Source of the DNA: Burkholderiales bacterium
GTDB lineage: Bacteria > Pseudomonadota > Gammaproteobacteria > Burkholderiales > Burkholderiaceae_C
NCBI GenBank assembly: GCA_011390055.1
Contig: JAABTC010000009.1
Span: 1-16,310, forward strand
Length of the DNA: 16,310 nt
Direction: 5' to 3'
The notes below the pieces were generated by a model that was not told the origin of the DNA, ran no database searches, and worked only from the letters and a program-made list of their open reading frames with translations. Made by a program: the position numbers and the translations under genes. Each line of letters starts with the position of its first letter. Positions within the stretch are counted from its first letter, which is position 1. This document shows, piece by piece, positions 10,331-16,310 of the stretch.

Positions 10331-10522
10331 ATGGTCGCGGCCGCTGAACGCCTGGTGCCGTGCCCACAATGCCGGGCGCCGAGTCCGTACTCGCCAGCCA
10401 ACCGGTGGAGACCCTTCTGCAGCCCGCGTTGTGCCGGCGTCGACCTTGGCGCATGGGCCAGCGAGAGCTACCACGTGGCGACACAGGCCCCGGCCGACGC
10501 CGACGACAACCCCGAGCAGTGA
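10331..10522 (+). CDS. yacG: DNA gyrase inhibitor YacG
   Basis: Small zinc protein that in E. coli binds the C-terminal part of GyrB and blocks DNA binding by gyrase. 63 residues, with the zinc knuckle formed by C11 and C14 (CPQC) and C30 and C34 (CSPRC). The conserved RPFCSxRC and DLGAWASESY motifs follow, and the tail is acidic and disordered. It starts nine bases after zapD, with a G-rich GGGCGGGG ribosome-binding region. It is the last gene of the pilB-yacG block; no obvious terminator follows before the groE promoter 26 bases downstream. Confidence 0.95.
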   Translation: MVAAAERLVPCPQCRAPSPYSPANRWRPFCSPRCAGVDLGAWASESYHVATQAPADADDNPEQ

Positions 10523-10547
10523 GCGAACGCGCTGCGTGCGCAGCCCT

Positions 10548-10576
10548 CTTGAAACTGTGCGCGGTGCCCCTATAAT
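10548..10576 (+). promoter_or_regulatory. groESL promoter, sigma70 box with sigma32-like features
   Basis: TTGAAA (10549-10554), a 16-bp spacer and TATAAT (10571-10576) form a near-consensus sigma70 promoter. The same bases read CTTGAAA, 12 bases, then CCCC directly before TATAAT, resembling the heat-shock pattern CTTGAAA/CCCCAT. The predicted start is near 10583, at the left edge of the CIRCE element. Confidence 0.85.
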
Positions 10577-10582
10577 TCGTTG

Positions 10583-10609
10583 CTAGCACTCTTCCCTATT
10601 GAGTGCTAA
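10583..10609 (+). promoter_or_regulatory. CIRCE operator (HrcA binding site)
   Basis: CTAGCACTC, nine bases, GAGTGCTAA. This is the CIRCE inverted repeat TTAGCACTC-N9-GAGTGCTAA with one mismatch at the first base. It covers the predicted transcription start of groESL, so bound HrcA would block initiation, and the element would also form the 5' end of the mRNA. Confidence 0.95.
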
Positions 10610-10612
10610 CAC

Positions 10613-10631
10613 CCTGGACGAAGGGTCCAGG
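10613..10631 (+). promoter_or_regulatory. Hairpin in the groES 5' leader
   Basis: CCTGGAC (10613-10619) pairs with GTCCAGG (10625-10631) around the five-base loop GAAGG. It follows CIRCE by three bases and lies 70 bases before groES. It could protect the leader from decay; no direct evidence of function is seen. Confidence 0.4.
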
Positions 10632-10701
10632 CCCGTCGCCGTGAATGTGCGCGGGATCGCGTCACATTCCCATCTCGTCAAGAGACCATTGGAGAGCAAG
10701 C

Positions 10702-10995
10702 ATGAAACTTCGCCCTTTGCACGATCGTGTGATCGTCAAGCGCCTCGAGCAGGAAACCAAGACCGCCTCCGGCATCGTCATTCCCGACAACGCCGCCGAA
10801 AAGCCCGACCAGGGTGAAGTCCTGGCTGTCGGCCCCGGCAAGCGCAACGAGAAGAGCGGCGACTTCGTCGCGCTGAACATCAAGGTCGGTGACCGTGTGC
10901 TGTTCGGCAAGTACAGCGGCCAGACCGTCAAGGTCGATGGCGACGAGTTGCTGGTGATGAAAGAAGACGACCTGTTCGCGGTCGTCGAAAAGTAA
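10702..10995 (+). CDS. groES: Co-chaperonin GroES
   Basis: Seven-subunit lid of the GroEL folding chamber, in the cytoplasm. 97 residues, the normal size, opening [18 protein letters not shown]. The mobile loop that docks on GroEL is at about 16-34 ([19 protein letters not shown]), and the C-terminal motif is [20 protein letters not shown] ribosome-binding site at 10691-10695 stands six bases before the ATG. The frame is open a further 19 codons upstream, but those lack GroES similarity. Expression is set by the dual-type promoter and CIRCE upstream; groEL follows after 36 bases. Confidence 0.99.
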   Translation: MKLRPLHDRVIVKRLEQETKTASGIVIPDNAAEKPDQGEVLAVGPGKRNEKSGDFVALNIKVGDRVLFGKYSGQTVKVDGDELLVMKEDDLFAVVEK

Positions 10996-12684
<1,689 letters not shown>

Positions 12685-12707
12685 TTCACGCAGCCGCGTG
12701 TTGACGG

Positions 12708-12736
12708 GGCCCGCAGCGCAAGCTGCGGGCCTTTTT
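12708..12736 (+). terminator. Rho-independent terminator of groESL
   Basis: A ten-bp stem, GGCCCGCAGC (12708-12717) with GCTGCGGGCC (12722-12731), closes on the stable GCAA tetraloop and is followed by TTTTT at 12732-12736. It begins 24 bases after the groEL stop. Confidence 0.95.
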
Positions 12737-13067
12737 CGCTTCGGCGCCACGCGAGCAGCTGGGGGTGGTCCTCGGGCGCTATGACACTGCGTGAGGGCAC
12801 GTTGCGCGTCGGCAGCAGCCTCTACGCAGGCGCCGACACCGCCCTGGGCCCGTGTACCTGGCGCTGACGCATGCCCCGCGGGGCCGTACCGGTATCGTGC
12901 TGTTCCTCGGCCGCCCTTGATGGGCGTCCGCGTGACGCGAATGGACAGATTGAGCGTGCAATCCTGCCGCTTCGTCTGCGCACGGGACTTGCGTCCCCTC
13001 CACGGGTGATTCCTGCCACACCCACACCCTGGCGCCACGACCCGGCGGCGCGAACGGAGAGCGCTAC
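12737..13067. other. Gene-poor gap between groEL and the 84-residue ORF
   Basis: 331 bases with no recognised gene. The plus strand holds a short frame from ATG 12781 (28 codons, reading MTLREGTLRVGSSLYAG) that would join, after a -1 shift at 12846-12852, a second frame ending at TGA 12918-12920 (VYLALTHAPRGRTGIVLF). Both halves use codons ending in G or C, like real genes here. This may be a decayed small gene. Beyond 12920 I see only a small hairpin, GGGAC-TTGC-GTCCC, at 12984-12997, and no convincing promoter for the following ORF. Confidence 0.4.
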
Positions 13068-13322
13068 ATGAACCCACTGCTTCAATCCCGCCCCGACGGT
13101 GCGGTCGCCTGCGCCGAGGGCTGGGCCGTGCGTTTCCTCGCACCCGACCTGCTCGAGTACAGCCAGGGCCAGGCGGCCTGCCTGGTCAACGTCGGCAGCG
13201 CGGCCAGCGGCAGCGAGCGCCGCATCTACGCCAGCGAGTCGTCGTCCTCGCTGTTTCCCCAGCTGCGCGAACACCTCGAGTCCGCGCTGGCCCACTTCAA
13301 GGGACGGTACGTGGTGGTGTGA
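13068..13322 (+). CDS. Unrecognised 84-residue protein
   Basis: I do not recognise this protein. It is supported by a strong GGAGA ribosome-binding site at 13056-13060, seven bases before the ATG, and by GC-rich codon use like its neighbours. The sequence is cytoplasmic in character, with no signal or membrane segment. Beta-like stretches (WAVRFLA, ACLVNVG, RRIYAS) alternate, then a helix (LFPQLREHLESALAHF) precedes a terminal strand ending GRYVVV. Such a small alpha/beta layout is seen in some immunity-like and accessory proteins, but that is only resemblance. Its last 26 bases overlap the 3' end of engB on the other strand. The groESL terminator lies upstream, so it needs its own promoter, which I could not find. 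Confidence 0.65.
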   Translation: MNPLLQSRPDGAVACAEGWAVRFLAPDLLEYSQGQAACLVNVGSAASGSERRIYASESSSSLFPQLREHLESALAHFKGRYVVV

Positions 13323-14013
13323 GCTCGGACGGCGCCGGCGGCGGCACCGGCGCGCGGGCGGCCGTGACCCACACGCGCAAGGCCATCGCCGCGTCGTCCA
13401 CGCCGCGCTTGTCGAGCGCCGAGAAGAGCAGCACGCCGATGTCGGCGTCGTCGGTCGACAGGTCGGCCAGCGCCTCGGTGGCGGCCTGGACCGCCGCGTC
13501 GGCCTGTTTGCGCGACAGCTTGTCCGCCTTGGTCAGCAACACCAGCAAGCGGACTTCGCCGGTGCCCACGCGTGGCGCCACCCAGGCCAGCAACTGGCGA
13601 TCGAGGTCGGTCAGGCCGATGCGCGGGTCGACCATCAACACCACCCCCGACAGACTGCGGCGCACCGCCAGGTAGTCGGCCATCACCTGCTGCCAGCGCA
13701 GCTTGGCCGCTCGCTCCACCGCCGCGTAGCCATAGCCCGGCAGGTCGGCGAAGTAGGCATCGGGTGCATCCTTGGGCCCGAGCGCGAACAGGTTGATGTG
13801 CTGGGTGCGCCCCGGCGTCTTGGAGGCGAAAGCCAGCCGCTTCTGCTGCGCCAGCATGTTGATGGCCGTCGACTTGCCCGCGTTGCTGCGGCCCACGAAG
13901 GCGATCTCTGGCAGCTCGTGGACGGGCAGCTGATCGAGTTGGCTGGCCGTGGTCAGGAAGCGCGCGGTGTGCGTCCAGGCCAGTGCGGATTTTGCTGCAG
14001 GGGTGATGTTCAT
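13297..14013 (-). CDS. engB: Ribosome biogenesis GTPase EngB (YsxC/YihA)
   Basis: Essential small GTPase that acts in late 50S subunit assembly. 238 residues from ATG 14013. G1 GRSNAGKST is at 41-49, the switch I segment TPGRTQHIN at 66-74, G3 DLPGYGYA at 90-97, G4 TKADKL at 161-166 and G5 SAL at 198-200. Family members are usually about 200-220 residues; here a Pro/Ala-rich tail of about 18 residues is added, and its end is what overlaps the neighbouring 84-residue ORF by 26 bases. The frame stays open far upstream of 14013, but only shadow sequence lies there. A TACAAT box ends five bases before the ATG, suggesting a leaderless mRNA. There is no Shine-Dalgarno. Confidence 0.96.
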   Translation of the reverse strand: MNITPAAKSALAWTHTARFLTTASQLDQLPVHELPEIAFVGRSNAGKSTAINMLAQQKRLAFASKTPGRTQHINLFALGPKDAPDAYFADLPGYGYAAVERAAKLRWQQVMADYLAVRRSLSGVVLMVDPRIGLTDLDRQLLAWVAPRVGTGEVRLLVLLTKADKLSRKQADAAVQAATEALADLSTDDADIGVLLFSALDKRGVDDAAMALRVWVTAARAPVPPPAPSELTPPRTVP

Positions 14014-14018
14014 CCGGC

Positions 14019-14028
14019 ATTGTAAAAT
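14019..14028. promoter_or_regulatory. Overlapping divergent -10 boxes, engB and cytochrome c4
   Basis: The only AT-rich patch in the 66-base gap is ATTGTAAAAT. Read leftward it gives TACAAT (14024-14019) for engB; read rightward it gives TAAAAT (14023-14028) for the cytochrome gene. No good -35 hexamer is found on either side. If both are used, the two promoters share bases and would exclude each other. Confidence 0.45.
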
Positions 14029-14079
14029 TCGCGGGTTTTGCGCCTGCCGCAACCTCCCAACCTTGCCCTGCACACACCC

Positions 14080-14715
14080 ATGATGATGGCCACGATCCGC
14101 GCCAGCGCCCTTTGCCTGGTCGCCGCGCTCGCTGCACCTGCCCACGCCGCCACGCACGCGGCACCCGCTGCAACCAAGCCCGACATGGCCAAGGGCCAGA
14201 CCCTTGCCACCGGGGTGTGCGCCGCATGCCACACCATCGACGGTGGCCGTGGCAGCCCCGCCAATCCCATCCTGATGGGACAACACCCCGAGTACCTGGT
14301 CAAACAGTTGCAGGAGTTCAAATCGGGCAAGCGCAACAACCCGATCATGAAGGGCTTCGCGAGCACGCTGAGCGACGACGACATGAAGAACGTCGCCGCG
14401 TTCTATGCCAGCAAGACTGCCAAGCCTGGGTTCGCGAAAGACAAGGCCACGGTGAAGCTCGGCGAGTCCATCTACCGTGGCGGGATAGTCGACAAGGCGG
14501 TACCCGCCTGCGCCGGCTGCCACAGCCCCAACGGCGCCGGTGTGCCCGTGCAATACCCGCGCCTGAGCGGCCAGCACGGCGACTACACCGAAGCGCAGCT
14601 GGTCGGATTCCGCAGCGGCTTGCGCGCCAACAGCGCGCAGATGACCTCGATCGCGCAGCGGATGAGCGACAGTGAGATCAAGGCCGTGGCCGACTACATC
14701 GCCGGCCTCAAGTGA
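14080..14715 (+). CDS. Periplasmic diheme cytochrome c4
   Basis: Electron carrier of the respiratory chain, passing electrons from the bc1 complex to terminal oxidases in the periplasm. 211 residues from ATG 14080 (three consecutive ATG codons, 14080, 14083 and 14086, make the exact start uncertain). A signal peptide is clear: a short basic region, hydrophobic ALCLVAALAAP and cleavage after AHA near 23. Two class I heme domains follow, with CAACH at 47-51 and CAGCH at 144-148. Likely axial methionines are M90 (NPIMKGF) and M188 (SAQMTS). Two tandem domains of about 90 residues are the c4 pattern. No good Shine-Dalgarno is visible. It is divergent from engB, a common betaproteobacterial arrangement; cytochrome c maturation genes, sometimes found here, are absent. 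Confidence 0.93.
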   Translation: MMMATIRASALCLVAALAAPAHAATHAAPAATKPDMAKGQTLATGVCAACHTIDGGRGSPANPILMGQHPEYLVKQLQEFKSGKRNNPIMKGFASTLSDDDMKNVAAFYASKTAKPGFAKDKATVKLGESIYRGGIVDKAVPACAGCHSPNGAGVPVQYPRLSGQHGDYTEAQLVGFRSGLRANSAQMTSIAQRMSDSEIKAVADYIAGLK

Positions 14716-14722
14716 GCCTCGC

Positions 14723-15094
14723 ATGGACTTGAAGGTCAAGATCACCATCACGGACGAATTGAGCGACGAGGTCGTGATGTCGACGGGGCTGCTCGACCTC
14801 GCCAGCGGTGAGATCGGCCGCATCGAATACCAGGACCACGATGTCGCGACCGAGGGCCTGCCGTGGGACAGTGCCGACTACGAGTTCACGAGCGGCATGC
14901 TGTCGCACCAAGACAAAGACGTCGAGTTCCGCATCGACGTCAACAAGACCACCGGCCAGTACTCGGTCAGCGCCACCGAACTGCTCGAGATCAAGCTGCG
15001 CGCCGCGGCTCTCTTCGCGGGCATGAGCGGCAAGGATGTGCTGGGCAGCGTCGACGCGAAGTCGGGCAGTGTGCCGGGTGCGCACCTGCACTGA
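14723..15094 (+). CDS. Unrecognised 123-residue protein behind cytochrome c4
   Basis: I do not recognise the family. The start at ATG 14723, seven bases after the cytochrome stop, suggests co-transcription and perhaps coupled translation; the Shine-Dalgarno is weak (GTGAG). The protein is acidic and soluble, with no signal peptide, so it is probably cytoplasmic. The N-terminal two thirds looks beta-rich (DLKVKITITDEL, GRIEYQDHD, DYEFTSGML, VEFRIDVN, GQYSVSA); one helix follows (LLEIKLRAAALFAGM), and the tail is Gly/Ser-rich. There is no cysteine and no obvious catalytic motif. A strong terminator follows. Codon use matches its neighbours, so there is no sign of recent transfer. Confidence 0.8.
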   Translation: MDLKVKITITDELSDEVVMSTGLLDLASGEIGRIEYQDHDVATEGLPWDSADYEFTSGMLSHQDKDVEFRIDVNKTTGQYSVSATELLEIKLRAAALFAGMSGKDVLGSVDAKSGSVPGAHLH

Positions 15095-15111
15095 CACCGG
15101 TGCCGACCAAG

Positions 15112-15145
15112 CAAAACGCCAACCGAAAGGTTGGCGTTTTGTTTT
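15112..15145. terminator. Bidirectional terminator between the 123-residue gene and tRNA-fMet
   Basis: A perfect 13-bp stem, CAAAACGCCAACC (15112-15124) with GGTTGGCGTTTTG (15129-15141), closes on a GAAA tetraloop. The right side continues TTTT for the plus strand. On the minus strand the U-rich arm GTTTTGCTT follows the GC core. It serves the convergent units on both sides. Confidence 0.9.
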
Positions 15146-15158
15146 CCTGTTCTGAATC

Positions 15159-15235
<77 letters not shown>

Positions 15236-15240
15236 GGCGA

Positions 15241-15249
15241 ATTCTAGCA
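15241..15249 (-). promoter_or_regulatory. Extended -10 promoter for tRNA-fMet
   Basis: The minus strand reads TGCTAGAAT: TGn plus TAGAAT, five of six matches to TATAAT. A weak -35, CTGAGA, lies 18 bp upstream. The hexamer ends five bases before the mature tRNA 5' end, so transcription would begin at or next to base +1 of the tRNA. Confidence 0.5.
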
Positions 15250-15339
15250 TCGTCAGCGTCTCTTTCTCAGAGAAGTAGGCAGCGACCTGCTCCGTCGACG
15301 TCGAGTCGCACGTCCCGCTCGACGCGGGCACGTGAAAAC

Positions 15340-15368
15340 AAAAAAGGCCAGCGCACGCGCTGGCCTTT
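15340..15368 (-). terminator. Rho-independent terminator after rplQ
   Basis: On the minus strand, a 9-bp GC-rich core, GGCCAGCGC (15365-15357) with GCGCTGGCC (15354-15346), is extended by three A-U pairs and followed by a U run (bases 15346 down to 15341, then GTTTTC). It ends the rpoA-rplQ operon 20 bases after the rplQ stop. Confidence 0.92.
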
Positions 15369-15387
15369 CTTTCAGATCGCGACCGAT

Positions 15388-15783
15388 CTACTCGGCGTCG
15401 GTGCTCGGCTCTTCAGCCTGCACTTCCGGCCGGTCGACCAACTCGACGAAGGCCATCGGTGCGTTGTCACCCACGCGAAAACCCATCTTCAGGATCCGCG
15501 TGTAGCCGCCCGGCCGCGCGTTGTAACGCGGGCCCAGATCGTTGAACAGCTTGCTGACGACATCTCGGTCGCGCGTGCGGTCGAAGGCCAATCGGCGATT
15601 GGCCAACGTCGCGTTCTTGGCCAGCGTGATCAGCGGCTCGACCGCCATGCGCAGTTCCTTGGCCTTGGGCAGGGTGGTCTTGATCGCCTCGTGCGTGATC
15701 AGCGAGTTGCACATGTTGCGCAGCATCGCCTGGCGATGAGCGCTGGTGCGGTTGAGTTTTCTGAGTCCGTTGCGGTGGCGCAT
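15388..15783 (-). CDS. rplQ: 50S ribosomal protein L17
   Basis: Large-subunit protein near the peptide exit tunnel. 131 residues, opening [20 protein letters not shown], the family signature, with [18 protein letters not shown] at about 28-45 and the C-terminal motif [24 protein letters not shown]. An AAAGGA ribosome-binding site stands before the ATG on the minus strand. The acidic tail after VELVDRPE is a common extension. It is the last gene of the alpha operon, 71 bases after rpoA, and followed by a terminator. Confidence 0.98.
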   Translation of the reverse strand: MRHRNGLRKLNRTSAHRQAMLRNMCNSLITHEAIKTTLPKAKELRMAVEPLITLAKNATLANRRLAFDRTRDRDVVSKLFNDLGPRYNARPGGYTRILKMGFRVGDNAPMAFVELVDRPEVQAEEPSTDAE

Positions 15784-15854
15784 GTGCGTGTCCTTTGCTT
15801 GATTGTTCGCCCAGCCGTGTCAGGTACTGGGCGTTGCCACTCGACAGGCGATGC

Positions 15855-16310
15855 CTATCGCTTGTCCAGCCCCTGCGGGGGCCAGTTCTCCAGGCGCGCG
15901 CCCAGCGTGAGACCACGCGAGGCGAGCACTTCCTTGATTTCGTTGAGCGACTTGCGGCCCAGGTTCGGGGTCTTCAGCAACTCCGTCTCGGTACGCTGGA
16001 TCAGGTCGCCGATGTAGTAGATGTTCTCGGCCTTCAGGCAGTTGGCCGAACGCACCGTCAGCTCGAGCTCGTCGACCGGACGCAGCAGGATCGGATCGAA
16101 GGTGCTCGTGGTGCGCTTCTGCTCTTCGAAGATGCCGCTGACTTCGCTGCCTTCGAGTTGCGCGAACACGGCAAGCTGTTCGACCAGGATCTTGGCCGAC
16201 GAGCGGATCGCCTCTTCGGGGCTGATCGCACCGTTGGTTTCGATCTCCATCACCAGTTTGTCGAGGTCGGTGCGCTGTTCGACACGCGCGTTCTCCACCG
16301 CGTAGCTGAC
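15855..16310 (-). CDS. rpoA: RNA polymerase alpha subunit, C-terminal part (5' end beyond window)
   Basis: The 151 codons seen cover the end of the alpha N-terminal domain (dimer interface, [20 protein letters not shown]) and the whole C-terminal domain. The linker is followed by [19 protein letters not shown], which holds the UP-element-binding Arg and Asn residues, then [34 protein letters not shown]. The reading frame is open through base 16310, so the gene start lies outside to the right. It stops with TAG at 15857-15855. rplQ follows, the standard alpha-operon order. In the 71-base gap to rplQ a 6-bp stem (GCCCAG/CTGGGC at 15809-15814 and 15827-15832) with a 12-base loop is visible but has no U run. 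Confidence 0.98.
   Translation of the reverse strand, partial: VSYAVENARVEQRTDLDKLVMEIETNGAISPEEAIRSSAKILVEQLAVFAQLEGSEVSGIFEEQKRTTSTFDPILLRPVDELELTVRSANCLKAENIYYIGDLIQRTETELLKTPNLGRKSLNEIKEVLASRGLTLGARLENWPPQGLDKR

Noticed and set aside
15809..15832. Stem GCCCAG/CTGGGC between rpoA and rplQ as a terminator or regulatory RNA
   Set aside because: Short stem with a 12-base loop and no U run; the genes are normally co-transcribed.

Overview
The window is ordinary core-genome DNA from a high-GC betaproteobacterium. It most resembles the order Burkholderiales (Rubrivivax/Leptothrix/Comamonadaceae-like), judged from protein character and gene order: rplU-rpmA-obg-proB divergent from ispB, pilBCD-coaE-zapD-yacG as one block, groESL with a CIRCE operator, engB divergent from a cytochrome c4 gene, and rplQ behind rpoA. 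I cannot name a genus from sequence alone. I see no insertion sequence, integrase, CRISPR array, rRNA gene or island-like change in codon use.

Layout. 1-569 (+) is the 3' part of rppH. 588-3469 (-) carries rplU, rpmA, obg and proB, transcribed leftward from a divergent promoter region at about 3470-3691. A strong terminator lies between rpmA and obg, and obg and proB overlap by a GTGA. 3692-4687 (+) is ispB (polyprenyl diphosphate synthase), followed by tRNA-Pro(CGG). 4941-10522 (+) is a tight run of type IV pilus genes (pilB, pilC, pilD), then coaE, zapD and yacG. 10548-12736 (+) is the groES-groEL heat-shock operon with a sigma70/sigma32-like promoter, a CIRCE operator and a terminator. 12737-13067 is a gap with a possible broken mini-gene. 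13068-13322 (+) is an unrecognised 84-residue ORF whose 3' end overlaps engB (13297-14013, -). Divergent from engB is a periplasmic diheme cytochrome c4 gene (14080-14715, +) with an unrecognised 123-residue gene behind it. A bidirectional terminator separates that gene from initiator tRNA-fMet (15159-15235, -). The window closes with rplQ and the 3' part of rpoA (-).

How the genes work together. Several modules are housekeeping: translation (L21, L27, L17, tRNA-fMet, tRNA-Pro, ribosome-assembly GTPases Obg and EngB), transcription (RpoA), folding (GroESL) and RNA decay (RppH). pilBCD gives the pilus motor ATPase, platform protein and prepilin peptidase; coaE, zapD and yacG ride in the same transcription unit and serve CoA synthesis, FtsZ bundling and gyrase control.

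I did not find a new biological system. The points most worth checking are regulatory: a sigma54-like site upstream of pilB, competing hairpins in the rplU leader, -10 elements placed so that engB and tRNA-fMet would be made almost without a leader, and a possible -1 frameshifted mini-ORF behind groEL.
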